Positions 24,427 to 33,605 of a stretch of DNA of 64,000 nucleotides are shown here, one piece after another. Origin of the DNA: Allokutzneria sp. A3M-2-11 16. GTDB lineage: Bacteria > Actinomycetota > Actinomycetes > Mycobacteriales > Pseudonocardiaceae. Location: positions 1 through 64,000 of the forward strand of contig NZ_JANAVO010000020.1 in assembly GCF_024213555.1 (NCBI RefSeq), read 5' to 3'. Numbering within the stretch: the stretch's first letter is position 1; every line of letters starts with the position of its first letter. A program made the position numbers and the translations under genes. Below the pieces are notes generated by a model, which saw only the letters and a list, made by a program, of their open reading frames with translations, did not search any database and was not told the origin of the DNA.

Positions 24427-25815
24427 TCAACCTCGGCGCTCCCGGACCGCGAGCCCGAGCGCCACCAGGACCAGGAGCACCGCGCAGCCCAGGGCCGCCG
24501 CGAGCCCGGCCCGGTCCCCCGCCTCCGCCGCGACCACGTGCAGCGCGGCGACGAGCAGGGCCGCGCCGATCGCGGTGCCGATCCGCTGACCGGTCTGGAG
24601 CACCGCGCCCGCCACCCCCGCCATCTCGCCGCGCACGTTCTCCAAGGTCATCGTGGTGTTCGGGGAGATCACCATGCCGCCGCCGAGCCCGGCGACCGCG
24701 AGCGCCAGCGTCACCGACAGGCCCAGGCCCTGCGGCGGCACGGTCAGCACGAGTGCCCCGGCGACGGCGAACCCGGCCGCCACCAGGCACAGGCCGACGA
24801 TCGTCAGGCGGCGCCCGAAATCGGCCACCCGACGGCCCGCGAGCGGGGCGGACACCGCGGAGGCGAGGGCGAACGGCGTCACCACGAGGCCGGACTCCAG
24901 CGCGGTGTAGCCCTCCCCCGACTGGAAGAACATCGACACCACCACGAAAACCCCGGTGAAGCCGCAGAAGTAGGCCGCGCCGATCGCCGCTCCCGAGGAG
25001 TACCCGGCGGTGTCGGTGAACAGCCGGGTGTCCAGCAACGGCGACCGTCCACTTCGGACGGTGTAGCGCTCCCACCGGACGAACGCCCAGCCGAAGACCG
25101 CCGCGAACGGGAGCGGCCACCAGACCCCGTCCTCGAACAGCACCAGGGGGAGCAGCACGCAGAGCACCGCGAGACCGAGCAGCAGCGCGCCGAGGAAGTC
25201 GATCTCATCGCGGATCCGCGCGGGGCGACGGCGGTCGACCGGCAGCAACCGCACCGCGAACACCAGCGCCAGCACCCCGATCGGCAGGTTCACGAAGAAC
25301 ACCCAGCGCCACCCGTGCTCCACCCCGAACGCCGCGATGATCAGTCCGCCGAGGACCGGGCCGACTGCCGTGGACACCCCCGCGCAGGCACCGAACAGGC
25401 CGAACGCGCGTCCGCGCTCCGGGCCGCGGAACAGGTCCTGGATCAGCCCGGTGTTCTGCGGGGTGAGCAACCCGGCCGAGGCACCCTGGAGCAACCTCGC
25501 CACGACCAGCGTGGTCGTGTCCGTCGCCATCCCCGCCAGGGCGCTCGTCAGCACGAAGCCACCGAGGGCGAGCAGGAACATCGTCCGGCGGCCCAGCGCG
25601 TCCCCGAGCCGACCGCCCGCGACCAGGGTCAGGCCGAAGGCGAGCGCGTACCCGGAGACGACCCACTGGACGGCGCCCGGCGAGGCTTGGAGGCCGGACT
25701 GCATCGACGGCAGGGCGACGTTGACGATGCTGACGTCGAGCAGGCCCATGAACCCGGCGCTGAGGCTGACGGCCAGGGCTTTCCAGCGGCGGGGGTCGGG
25801 CGGGTCGTGAGTCAT
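24427..25815 (-). CDS. MFS efflux transporter, DHA2-like
   Basis: A 462-residue membrane protein with about 14 hydrophobic helices. MTHDPPDPRRW leads into KALAVSLSAGFMGLLDVSIVN, whose LDVSIVNVALP motif is characteristic of EmrB/QacA-type pumps; GGRLGDALGRR is motif A. Probably a drug or metabolite exporter. The downstream ArsR-SRPBCC gene, 61 bases away across a duplicated palindrome, is the likely local regulator. Start ATG 25815. Confidence 0.9.
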   Translation of the reverse strand: MTHDPPDPRRWKALAVSLSAGFMGLLDVSIVNVALPSMQSGLQASPGAVQWVVSGYALAFGLTLVAGGRLGDALGRRTMFLLALGGFVLTSALAGMATDTTTLVVARLLQGASAGLLTPQNTGLIQDLFRGPERGRAFGLFGACAGVSTAVGPVLGGLIIAAFGVEHGWRWVFFVNLPIGVLALVFAVRLLPVDRRRPARIRDEIDFLGALLLGLAVLCVLLPLVLFEDGVWWPLPFAAVFGWAFVRWERYTVRSGRSPLLDTRLFTDTAGYSSGAAIGAAYFCGFTGVFVVVSMFFQSGEGYTALESGLVVTPFALASAVSAPLAGRRVADFGRRLTIVGLCLVAAGFAVAGALVLTVPPQGLGLSVTLALAVAGLGGGMVISPNTTMTLENVRGEMAGVAGAVLQTGQRIGTAIGAALLVAALHVVAAEAGDRAGLAAALGCAVLLVLVALGLAVRERRG

Positions 25816-25869
25816 GATCGCAGTCTGGCGCGGGTGGGGTGCGGGTGCAGTTCCTGGGGGCTTGGTTTC

Positions 25870-26052
25870 GGTGTGGGCTTAGCCCGTGTCCTGCAAGCCC
25901 CCGCCCGCACTCCGCCCACCAAGTAAACTCCGTCCCATGCCCCACACCCGCCCGCACACCCCAACCCCCGCAGGCGCCGTCTAGAGAACCCCGTTTCGTA
26001 CTCATAACGGGAAAAAGAGCGCTCCAAAAACCCGTTTTGAGTACGAAACGGG
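25870..26052. repeat. Stem-loop dispersed repeat, copy 1
   Basis: The core, 25990-26052 (63 bp), begins CCCGTTTCGTACTC and ends GAGTACGAAACGGG, with inner AACGGG/CCCGTT arms and a central AGAGCGCTC palindrome. Its reverse complement matches 32527-32589 at 60 of 63 positions. Weaker similarity continues on one side (to about 25870) through a shared AGTTTACTTGGTG-type block. The 310-bp gap between flanking genes (25816-26125) otherwise shows nothing. Confidence 0.85.
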
Positions 26053-26125
26053 AATTTGGGCTGCGCTGGGGATGGTTCGGGGCGAGCGGTCACGATCGTT
26101 GGGGAGCGCTTGTGGGACGCGTGGG

Positions 26126-27022
26126 CTAGTCGTCCCACTCCCATTGGATGCCGACGACGCCGGAGGTGCCGTCCGCGACGAGGACGTGGACGCCGTTGCG
26201 CTCGTTGAGCTTCAGCTCGCCGGTGATCCGCTTCGGGCTGTAGAGGTCACCGCGCTCGTAGGACTGGCAGCGGGTGGGGCGGCGGTCCGGGTGGAAGCGG
26301 ACCTCCATCACGTACTGCTTCTCGTGGTAGCGGAACGCGTGGGCGAACTCGGTGCTGCGAACGGGATGGCTGTTGACGCCCCGGTACTCGAAAACCCATG
26401 TGTCACCGGCGCGGAGGGTGTGGCCGAACAACAGCTCGGCGACCATCACCGGGGAGCCGGGGTGCCTGCGGACGCGGCCGATCTCGCAGTTCTCCAGCGC
26501 CTGCACGCCGACCTTGTCGATCACGGTCTCCTCGCCGCCGAAGTAGCGGACCAGGAAACGGTCGACGCCGTCGCGGCGGGCGCGGATCGCGGTGCGGCAC
26601 AGGTAATGCGCGAAGCAGCCGTGCTCGTCGATGACGACGCGGTTGTAGCGGTTGAGCACGGCGAGGTGCTCGGGCTGGGTGTCGTCGATCTCCGACAGCA
26701 GCTCGCCGAGCGGGCCGACGTGCTCGCTCAACCGCTGCGGCGTGGCGCGGGCGAGCAGGGTCACCAGCGACAGCTGGGGCAGGAACAGCACCTCCTCCAG
26801 CGCGCGGACCACGTGCTCGGAATCGGCGCGGCCGGGGCGGCTGTGGCCGTGCTGCCAGTTGCTGAGGCTGGAGAGCCCGATCGAGACGCCGTGCCTGCGC
26901 AGGTGCGCGCGCAACCGCTCCAGGGTCAGCCCGCGTTCCTTGATGGCCAGCCGCAGCGCCGCGTGGAAGGGGCCGGTGCGCAGGAGAGCGCCGAGCTCGC
27001 GAGAACGCCCGGTCTGGGTCAC
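26126..27022 (-). CDS. XRE-like regulator of unknown role
   Basis: A 298-residue cytoplasmic protein. The N-terminal ~75 residues hold a helix-turn-helix (ERGLTLERLRAHLRRHGVSIGLSSLSNWQHGHSRPGRAD). The long C-terminal part is beta-rich with no recognised domain (DTWVFEYRGVNSHPVRSTEFAHAF...). This combination is common in actinobacteria. It is last in a minus-strand operon after the DUF4288-like gene (28-base gap), downstream of an aminotransferase. No ligand can be proposed. Confidence 0.7.
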   Translation of the reverse strand: MTQTGRSRELGALLRTGPFHAALRLAIKERGLTLERLRAHLRRHGVSIGLSSLSNWQHGHSRPGRADSEHVVRALEEVLFLPQLSLVTLLARATPQRLSEHVGPLGELLSEIDDTQPEHLAVLNRYNRVVIDEHGCFAHYLCRTAIRARRDGVDRFLVRYFGGEETVIDKVGVQALENCEIGRVRRHPGSPVMVAELLFGHTLRAGDTWVFEYRGVNSHPVRSTEFAHAFRYHEKQYVMEVRFHPDRRPTRCQSYERGDLYSPKRITGELKLNERNGVHVLVADGTSGVVGIQWEWDD

Positions 27023-27050
27023 GCCCGGGAGTGTAAGCCGATCAGGGCCG

Positions 27051-27416
27051 TCAGATCCCGGTCTGATGCGGAGGCGTGTTCTCTGGATCGAACAGGGTCC
27101 GCGCGGGCCACCGGCGCAGCTCCGCGTCGGTGGGATCGCGGAGCTCCGAGTACACCTCGCGGCCGTCCTCGACGGTGTCGCCGAGCAGGTCCAGCGTCGC
27201 GACGTCGATCAGCTTCCACTCGACCCGGCGGCCGTAGCCGTTGAGGTAGCCGTGCTCGTCGCGGCGGGCGATCTCCAGCGCTCTGGCCTGGGCGTCCTCC
27301 CACAGCCGGGCGCCGGAGTCGGGCACCTCGAAGACCCAGACGGAGCGGCTGACCGTGCTCAGGCCGTCGCACTCGACCGTCGAGGCGTACCGCGCGGACG
27401 CGCTGAACCAAGGCAT
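27051..27416 (-). CDS. DUF4288-like protein
   Basis: A 121-residue small protein from ATG 27416 (MPWFSASARY). The pattern of a beta-strand start, SVWVFEVPD, a helix with EDAQARALEIARR and VEWKLIDVATLD fits the DUF4288 family of unknown function. It is embedded between the aminotransferase (17-base gap) and the XRE-like regulator. No catalytic residues are evident. Confidence 0.65.
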   Translation of the reverse strand: MPWFSASARYASTVECDGLSTVSRSVWVFEVPDSGARLWEDAQARALEIARRDEHGYLNGYGRRVEWKLIDVATLDLLGDTVEDGREVYSELRDPTDAELRRWPARTLFDPENTPPHQTGI

Positions 27417-27433
27417 GTCCCCAGCATGCCCGA

Positions 27434-28615
27434 TCACGACCAGGCCAGCTCCAGCCGGTTCGCGGCGGTGACCAGCTCCCCCGGCGGCAGCAGCGCGTAG
27501 GTCAGTCGAACGCTCGGCCGCTCCACGGGGCCGAAGCGGCTCCCGGCGAGGACGCGGACGCCGTGGCTCATCGCCGAGGACACCAGCTCCTCCTCTCGAT
27601 CGTCTACAGTGGACTGGATCCAGAGGTAGAACCCGCCTTCGGGCACGGCGAGGGCGAACCGGTCGCCGAAACGGTCGCGCAGCCCCTCGGCGAGGGTGTC
27701 CCTGCGGTGCACCAGCTGCGCGCGCAACCACATCAGGTGGCTGTCATAACCGCCGTCGCGCATCAGCACGGCGACGGCCAGCGAGGCGAGGTGGTTCAGC
27801 GAACCGCCAGCGGCCACCACCCCGGTCCCGGTGAGCCGGTCGACGACCTCGCGCTCGGCGATCAACCAGCCCAGCCGCAACCCGGCCGCGAGGGTCTTGG
27901 CGAAGCTGCCGAGCCGGATCACGCCGCGCTGCCTGGTCAGCCCGCCGAGCGAGCAGGGCGGGCGCCGGGGTCCGAGGCCGAGATCGGCGTAGGCGCAGTC
28001 CTCCACCAGCATCAGGCCGTGCCGCGCGGCCACCTCGACGATCTCCTTGCGCCGCTGGACGGGCATCACCAGGCCGGTCGGGTTCTGGAAGGTCGGGTTG
28101 AGGTAGGCGAAAGCGATCCGGCCGCCCTCGGCGGTGATCGCCGCGTCCAGCGCGGCGGGGTCCATGCCGTCGCCGTCGGCGGGCACCTCGCGCACCCGCA
28201 GCCCGGCGTCGGCGAGGACGCGCTTGGCGTGGTCGTAGCCGACCTGGTCGACCAGGACCACCTCGCCCGGCCCGGCCAGGGTCGTCGCGAGCAGGTGCAG
28301 CGCGGCCGAGACCCCGGAGGTGATCATGACCTGGTCCGGTTCGCAGGCCACGCCGTCCGCCCGCGCCGCCCGCACGGCCAGCGCCTTGCGCAGCGCGAGC
28401 GCGCCCCGGTCGGCGCCGTTGGCCAGTGCGGCCGAGCCGAACTCGGCGAGCGCCACCGAATAGGACTCGCGCAGCAGGTCCACCGGCAGCAGGGACGGGT
28501 CCAGATAACCGGGGCCGAGGTCGAGGATTTCCGGCGGGGCGACGTCCTGAACCGTTCCGGCACGCCACCACCTTCGGTGCGACAGGGGGCCGGCGCCACC
28601 GATCGCCATGCTCAT
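27434..28615 (-). CDS. PLP-dependent class I/II aminotransferase
   Basis: A 393-residue fold-type I enzyme. GDFxxP-like LGPGYLDPSLLPVDLL opens the domain; the substrate loop is NPTFQNPTG, the Asp that contacts the PLP ring is in VEDCAYADLG, and the PLP lysine is in GSFAKTLAAGLRLGWL. The sequence resembles the catalytic half of MocR-type regulators and alpha-aminoadipate/valine aminotransferases, but there is no N-terminal GntR domain. ATG 28615 (MSMAIGGAG) is chosen; the upstream frame lacks homology. It is first in an operon with the DUF4288 and XRE-like genes. Confidence 0.85.
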   Translation of the reverse strand: MSMAIGGAGPLSHRRWWRAGTVQDVAPPEILDLGPGYLDPSLLPVDLLRESYSVALAEFGSAALANGADRGALALRKALAVRAARADGVACEPDQVMITSGVSAALHLLATTLAGPGEVVLVDQVGYDHAKRVLADAGLRVREVPADGDGMDPAALDAAITAEGGRIAFAYLNPTFQNPTGLVMPVQRRKEIVEVAARHGLMLVEDCAYADLGLGPRRPPCSLGGLTRQRGVIRLGSFAKTLAAGLRLGWLIAEREVVDRLTGTGVVAAGGSLNHLASLAVAVLMRDGGYDSHLMWLRAQLVHRRDTLAEGLRDRFGDRFALAVPEGGFYLWIQSTVDDREEELVSSAMSHGVRVLAGSRFGPVERPSVRLTYALLPPGELVTAANRLELAWS

Positions 28616-28860
28616 CCGAATTCGGCCGTTCTCGTGCGCACGTGCCGCTTCGTATTCACGCACTCCCCGATCCCCTGCACCGACACCGCGACCGTAGGGA
28701 GCCGTTGCCGCTGGTGACAAGCTCGGGAAGTGAGCGACCTGGGCGTTTCGCCCACAAATCAAGCCTTTGACCACGGGAGTGGGCGACGAGCACGGTATTC
28801 GACCAGTGAGCGCCCGGAGTGGCCATTTCGGGCCCGGAAAAGAATGCGAGGTTCCGGCCC

Positions 28861-30375
28861 GTGTCAACACTCTCGGATGTATCAGAACGACCGGCGGTGA
28901 AACAGGACCCGCCGGAGCCGGTGCGCTGGCTGCCGCTGATCGGCGTGTGCGCCGCGCTGGTGGCGGGGCTGCTCGCGGTCGCGGGGCGCTACGGCTACTA
29001 CATGGACGAGCTGTACTTCCGGGTCTCCGGCGGGCACCTCGACTGGGGCTACGCCGACCAGCCGCCGCTGGTGGCGCTGCTGGCCAAGGTGCAGGTGACG
29101 CTGTTCGGCGACAGCGTGTTCGCGTTGCGGATCATCCCGGCGCTGTTGGCCGGGGTCACGGTGCTGGTGACCGCGCTGATCTCGCGGGAGCTGGGCGGTT
29201 CGCACCGGGCGCAGCTGCTCACCGCCGTGGCCACCGCCGGATCGCTGGCCTCGCTCGTCGCCGGGCACGTGCTGCACCCGACCGCGGTCGACCACGTCGC
29301 GTGGATCACCGTGTGCTGGCTGGTGATCCGGCTGATCCGCACCTCCGACACCCGGCTCTGGCTCGCGGTCGGCGCGGTGGTCGGCGTCGGCCTGCTGGCG
29401 AAGTACCTGGTGCTGCTGCTGGTCTTCGGGCTGGGCGCGGCGCTGCTGCTGGTCGGCCCGCGCCGCTTCGACGGTCGTTTCGCCGCCGGGGCGGGGATCG
29501 GTGTCCTGCTGGCAGCGCCCACCCTGGTCTGGCAGGCGCTCAACGGCTGGCCGCAGTTCGGCATGGCCTCGGAGCTGTCCAGCCCGTTCGGCGTGGAGAG
29601 CGTGATCGGCCTGCTGATCGGTTCGGTGCTGATGATCGGCCCGCTGCTCACCCCGGTGTGGGTGATCGGCCTGGTCGCGGTGTTCCGCAGGCCGCAGTGG
29701 CGGCCTTACCGCGCGTTCGGCGTGGCCTACCTGCTGATCTTCGCGTTGCTCGCGGTGCTCGGCGCCCAGGCCCGCTACACCGAGGGCCTGCTGACGGTGT
29801 TCCTGGCGATGGGCTGCGTGGTCGTGGCGGAGTGGGCGTCGAAGCTCTCGCGCTCGGTGCTGATCGGCGCGGCGGTCGTCGGCAACACGGCGATCGCGGC
29901 GGTGCTGTCGCTGCCCGTGCTGCCGATCGAGGCGTTCGGCGAGGACTCCCCGCTCGGCGGCTTCGGCGAACCGCAGCTGGGCCAGGTCGGCTGGCCGGAG
30001 CTGACCGCGCAGATCGGCGAGGTCTACCACGCGCTGCCCGCCGCCGACCGCGCCCGCGCGGTGATCTACGGGGAGAACTACGCGCAGGCGGGCGCCGTGG
30101 ACCGCTACGGACCGGGCCTGGGACTCCCGTCTGTCTACAGTGGACACAATTCGTACGCGGACTTCGCCCGGCCCGCCGACGACAAGACGGTGGTGATCGC
30201 GTTCGGCGCGGAGCAGGGCAAGCTCACGCCGCTGTTCGCGAAGTGCGAGGTGGCTGGTCAGTTCCGCCACGAGCTGCCGGTGACCGACCGCGGCAGGGAC
30301 ATCCTCGTCTGCCGCGACCCCGTGCAGCCGTGGTCCCAGCTCTGGCCCCGCTTCCGTTGGCTCGGCACATTCTGA
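28861..30375 (+). CDS. Polytopic GT39/ArnT-like glycosyltransferase
   Basis: A 504-residue integral membrane protein with about 10-12 helices. The first loop YGYYMDELYFRVSGGHLDWGYADQPPLVALLA carries the acidic DE of PMT/ArnT (GT-C fold, family 39/83) enzymes, which transfer sugars from polyprenyl-phosphate donors outside the membrane. The C-terminal ~130 residues form an extracellular domain. The start GTG 28861 (MSTLSDVSERP) follows GCGAGG; an upstream GTG at 28819 is possible. Gene order gives no clear substrate. Confidence 0.82.
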   Translation: MSTLSDVSERPAVKQDPPEPVRWLPLIGVCAALVAGLLAVAGRYGYYMDELYFRVSGGHLDWGYADQPPLVALLAKVQVTLFGDSVFALRIIPALLAGVTVLVTALISRELGGSHRAQLLTAVATAGSLASLVAGHVLHPTAVDHVAWITVCWLVIRLIRTSDTRLWLAVGAVVGVGLLAKYLVLLLVFGLGAALLLVGPRRFDGRFAAGAGIGVLLAAPTLVWQALNGWPQFGMASELSSPFGVESVIGLLIGSVLMIGPLLTPVWVIGLVAVFRRPQWRPYRAFGVAYLLIFALLAVLGAQARYTEGLLTVFLAMGCVVVAEWASKLSRSVLIGAAVVGNTAIAAVLSLPVLPIEAFGEDSPLGGFGEPQLGQVGWPELTAQIGEVYHALPAADRARAVIYGENYAQAGAVDRYGPGLGLPSVYSGHNSYADFARPADDKTVVIAFGAEQGKLTPLFAKCEVAGQFRHELPVTDRGRDILVCRDPVQPWSQLWPRFRWLGTF

Positions 30376-30392
30376 CCCAGCCGCGGTTGGTG

Positions 30393-30514
30393 CGTCTTCA
30401 AGTACCCCGAACCCCCGCAAACGATCACCGCTAACCGCCCCCAACCTCCGGCGCGTTCGAGGGTTGGGGGCGGTTTGCGACTGCGGGGAGGGGGGTCGGG
30501 TGTACTTGAAGACG
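30393..30514. terminator. Nested bidirectional terminator
   Basis: The inner stem pairs AACCGCCCCCAACC (30433-30446) with GGTTGGGGGCGGTT (30462-30475). The outer stem pairs CGTCTTCAAGTAC (30393-30405) with GTACTTGAAGACG (30502-30514). The structure fills the gap between two converging genes and should stop both transcripts. Confidence 0.8.
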
Positions 30515-30520
30515 GGGGAA

Positions 30521-31642
30521 CTAGTGGACCCAGCCGGATAGGTAGTGGGCCCAGTCTTCGGGGGTGGCGGCGAAGTCGACGTAGACCGCCGCTCCTAGTC
30601 GTCGGCCTGGCGTTACGCCGAGGCGAATGCCGCGGACGGCCGCGGCCACGGTTTCGGCGCGGGTGTGCATGGGGCCGTCGTGGTAGGCCGGGACGCCGAT
30701 CAGCACGTCGACCTCCGGCGGCACGACCTGAAGCGCCAGGCGGGTTTGGGCGCGGAGGTAGCCGGTGTACGCGGCCTCGACGGGAATGCCGGAGTCGTAG
30801 GACATCACCGCGATCTGGTCCACCCTCCGGGCGACCTCGCCGATGTAGGTCGCCGACCACCAATGCGGTTTGCCGCGCAACGTCTGGCCGAGGAAGTTCG
30901 TCCCGCGCACCGGCTCGATCTGGTTCGCCGAGACCGACAGCACCTTCCCCCGCGCACGCGTCATTTCCCGCGCCGTGGACAGGACTTCGAGCAGATTGCG
31001 ATCTCCCTCGGGAACCGGCTCGAAGTTGTAGTGCACACCGTCGAATCCGTCGTCGAGCACCTGTCGTCCGCTGTCCACGATGCGTGCGCGGGACGCGGGA
31101 TCGCCGAGGTTCAACCGGCCTTCGTCGACAACGTTGCCCAGCCACGCCTGCACCCTGACTCCGGGCAAAGCCCTGTGCAGCGCGTCGACCAGCCACCGCG
31201 CGGAGGGGCGCAGCGCGGGATCCAGCGACCCGTCGTCGGACAGCGGCCCCGAATGCACATACAGGTCACGGAACTTCGCCTCGCGCACCCGCGCCACCAG
31301 TCCGTCCACATCGGACTGTGACCGCCGTCCGTCCACCCAGGCATGGCCCATCCACAGCGCGTCCGTGCCGCTCGCCCGCTCCGCCGAAGCCAGGTTCTGC
31401 GCCACCAGCCAACCCCCGCCGCCCGTGACGACGAGCACCGGCGCGAGGACGACCGCCAGCACGACGACCGCGCGGCGCACTCTCAGCCGCACCACGGCCA
31501 CCACCCAGAGCGCGGCCACCGCCAGCAGGAGCACGACCCAGAGCACGCTGTCGAAACCCAGCAACACCCTGGCTTCGAGCACCACTCCGGTCAGCACGAC
31601 CGTGGCCAACGCGAACGCGGCCACCCATAAAGACTTCGGCAT
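30521..31642 (-). CDS. Membrane-anchored GH18-like TIM-barrel protein
   Basis: A 373-residue protein with three N-terminal membrane helices (about 5-24, 31-50 and 56-78) and an extracellular barrel domain. The segment DDGFDGVHYNFEPV fits the GH18 active-site pattern DGxDGxxxNxE, with Glu as likely acid/base, so it may hydrolyse or bind beta-linked GlcNAc polymers. The region around VDQIAVMSYDSG is the conserved late strand. ATG 31642 (MPKSLW) is used; ATG 31678 would add 12 residues. It is divergent from the aquaporin gene. Catalytic activity is inferred. Confidence 0.65.
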   Translation of the reverse strand: MPKSLWVAAFALATVVLTGVVLEARVLLGFDSVLWVVLLLAVAALWVVAVVRLRVRRAVVVLAVVLAPVLVVTGGGGWLVAQNLASAERASGTDALWMGHAWVDGRRSQSDVDGLVARVREAKFRDLYVHSGPLSDDGSLDPALRPSARWLVDALHRALPGVRVQAWLGNVVDEGRLNLGDPASRARIVDSGRQVLDDGFDGVHYNFEPVPEGDRNLLEVLSTAREMTRARGKVLSVSANQIEPVRGTNFLGQTLRGKPHWWSATYIGEVARRVDQIAVMSYDSGIPVEAAYTGYLRAQTRLALQVVPPEVDVLIGVPAYHDGPMHTRAETVAAAVRGIRLGVTPGRRLGAAVYVDFAATPEDWAHYLSGWVH

Positions 31643-31709
31643 GTGCCCGAAGCTACCCACATAGAGACTGTTAAGCATTGCTTGCCACCCGGGGAGCGGG
31701 GCGCGCATC

Positions 31710-32489
31710 GTGTCGCGGGTGACCGAGGTGACGCAGGAGATCCGGCAGCCGAGCCGCACCGGCAGCACCGCGACCCGCAGGGCGGTCGAGGAGTTCGGGC
31801 TCACCTGCGTCCTGTTGTTCCTGGTCGTCAGCTCCAGCCGGTGGGTCCTCGATCCCGCGTCGCCCCTGCACGTCCCCGATCTCGGGCTGGCCCTCGCCGT
31901 CCTCGGGGTGTTCAGCGGCCTGGTCGTAGCCGGACTGATCCTGTCCCCGCCGGGCAAGCGCTGCGGCGGCCACATGAACCCGGCGATCACCATCGCGGTG
32001 TGGCTGCTGGAAGTGTTTCCAGGGCGGCAAGTCCTGCCCTATGTGGCCGCACAGTTCGCCGGTTCCGTGGTCGGCGTGGGTCTCGCCTACCTGACCTGGG
32101 GCGAGGCCACGGAGTACATCGGTTTCGCTGCCGTGCGCGCGGCGCCGGGCTGGGATGCCTCCTCGGTGTTCCTGGCGGAGACCGGCATCGTGATCGCGGT
32201 GGTCGTGCTCGTCGGGTACCTGCTGGCGCGCCCGTCGCGCACGCGACTGATGCCCTACGCGATCGGCGTCGTGGTGACGTTCGTGATCACCGTGTTCGGT
32301 CCGCTCAGCGGTGGATCGGCCAACCCGGCGCGGCAGTGGGGCCCCGCCCTGTTCGCCTCCGGGCTCGGCGGCGATCTGTGGATCTACCTCACTGCTCCGG
32401 TCCTCGGCGCCGTACTGGGCGCGGGCACCCACTACCTACTCGCACGACGCCAAGCTCGCGCCCTCGTAAGCGCCCAGCCCCCATCGTGA
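31710..32489 (+). CDS. MIP/aquaporin family channel
   Basis: A 259-residue channel with six helices and both pore loops: GHMNPAIT (first NPA) and GSANPARQWGPAL (second NPA with the selectivity Arg). Aromatic/Arg filter residues cannot settle water versus glycerol transport. An N-terminal cytoplasmic extension of about 25 residues carries several Thr/Arg. GTG 31710 start. It is divergent from the GH18-like gene. Confidence 0.9.
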   Translation: MSRVTEVTQEIRQPSRTGSTATRRAVEEFGLTCVLLFLVVSSSRWVLDPASPLHVPDLGLALAVLGVFSGLVVAGLILSPPGKRCGGHMNPAITIAVWLLEVFPGRQVLPYVAAQFAGSVVGVGLAYLTWGEATEYIGFAAVRAAPGWDASSVFLAETGIVIAVVVLVGYLLARPSRTRLMPYAIGVVVTFVITVFGPLSGGSANPARQWGPALFASGLGGDLWIYLTAPVLGAVLGAGTHYLLARRQARALVSAQPPS

Positions 32490-32526
32490 CGCCTCCCCCG
32501 CCACATCACCCGCGAAGCCTCAGGAA

Positions 32527-32690
32527 CCCGTTTCGTACTCTTAACGGGTTTTGGGAGCGCTCTTTTTCCCGTTATGAGTACGAAACGGGAGATCTCTAGA
32601 CGGCACCCGCCGAGGATGGGATGGACGGGCGGGTGGAGTGCATGGGCTGAGTTTACTTGGTGTGCGGAGTGCTTGGGGGGTTTGCGGGTG
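32527..32690. repeat. Stem-loop dispersed repeat, copy 2
   Basis: The core 32527-32589 is an inverted copy of 25990-26052 (60 of 63). Similarity continues to about 32690 through CTAGACGGC and GAGTTTACTTGGTG-type blocks, so the whole unit is about 160 bp. Its far end overlaps the last codons of the intradiol dioxygenase gene, supplying the tail PPSTPHTK. Confidence 0.8.
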
Positions 32691-33543
32691 CTAGGGCGAT
32701 GTCGAAGCGCGCGTGGCGGAATGGGGCGGTGACGCCGTGGCGGGCGGCCTCGGCGGGGTCGTCTACGGTCACGAAATCTACGATCAGGTCGCGCTTCACG
32801 GCGAACACGGTGTCGGAGTCGATGTAGGCGCTGTCGGCGGCGAACGCGTGCGTGGTGACCGGGTGATGTCCTTCTGCCGCAACGATGAAGTGCACGTGGG
32901 CGGGCCGATAGGGATGCCGTCCGGCGACGTCGAGCAGCTCGCCGACGGGGCCGTCGACGGGAATCGGGTAGGGCGCGGGGCGCACCGTGCGGAACCGGTA
33001 GCGGCCCTCCTCGTCCGCGGTGAACAGGCCGCGGCCGTTGCCCTCGGGCAGGGTTCCGGGCTGCTGCACGTCGTAGAAGCCCTTGTCGTCGGCCTGCCAC
33101 ACGTCCACGCTCGCCCCGGGCAGTGGATTGCCGTGGGTGTCGGTGATCCGCCCTTCGATGACGCAGGGCGTGCCGTCCGCGACGAGGTCGATGGAGTCGC
33201 CGAGTTCGCGCGGCGGACTGGCCACCATGTGGAACGGGCCGAGGACCGTCGCCGGGGTGGCACCGATAGTCGTGTGCTCCGCTTCCAGCGTCTCGACCAG
33301 CATCGACACGCCGAGCACGTCGGAGAGCAGGATGAACTCCTGGCGGGTGTCGGTGCACGTCCGGCCGGTGCGGGTGAGGAAGTCGATCGCCTGCTCCCAC
33401 TCGGCCATGCTCGGGCGGATCTCGCGCACGAAGGCGTGCAGGTGCCGGGTCAGGGCTTGCAGCACCTCGCGGGCGCGAGGGTCCCGGGCGGCGTCGAAGC
33501 TGGCGCTGACGATCTCGGCCGACTTCTCTGCGGTGAAGTCCAT
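32653..33543 (-). CDS. Intradiol ring-cleavage dioxygenase
   Basis: A 296-residue enzyme with the catechol-dioxygenase N-terminal helical domain (about 1-100) and the intradiol beta-sandwich. The Fe(III) ligands are visible as Tyr in GFYDVQQPG, Tyr in HPYRPAHVHF, and the two His of HVH plus the downstream HHPV region. Overall pattern favours the catechol/hydroxyquinol 1,2-dioxygenase group, which opens the ring to (hydroxy)muconate using O2. It stands alone without other ring-cleavage genes. Its C-terminus is encoded by the end of a dispersed repeat. Divergent from the XRE-cupin gene. Confidence 0.88.
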   Translation of the reverse strand: MDFTAEKSAEIVSASFDAARDPRAREVLQALTRHLHAFVREIRPSMAEWEQAIDFLTRTGRTCTDTRQEFILLSDVLGVSMLVETLEAEHTTIGATPATVLGPFHMVASPPRELGDSIDLVADGTPCVIEGRITDTHGNPLPGASVDVWQADDKGFYDVQQPGTLPEGNGRGLFTADEEGRYRFRTVRPAPYPIPVDGPVGELLDVAGRHPYRPAHVHFIVAAEGHHPVTTHAFAADSAYIDSDTVFAVKRDLIVDFVTVDDPAEAARHGVTAPFRHARFDIALAPANPPSTPHTK

Positions 33544-33564
33544 CGGCCCAGCCTAGCCCGGGGT

Positions 33565-33581
33565 GTCAAGTAGCACTTAAC
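33565..33581. promoter_or_regulatory. Candidate operator of the XRE-cupin regulator
   Basis: GTCAAGTAGCACTTAAC is a near-perfect palindrome (AAGT-AGC-ACTT core, flanking GT/AC) in the 62-bp gap between the divergent dioxygenase and XRE-cupin genes. Sites of this form are common for XRE-cupin proteins; assignment is by position. Confidence 0.55.
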
Positions 33582-33605
33582 ACTGGCGCCGGGTACCGTC
33601 GCGGC

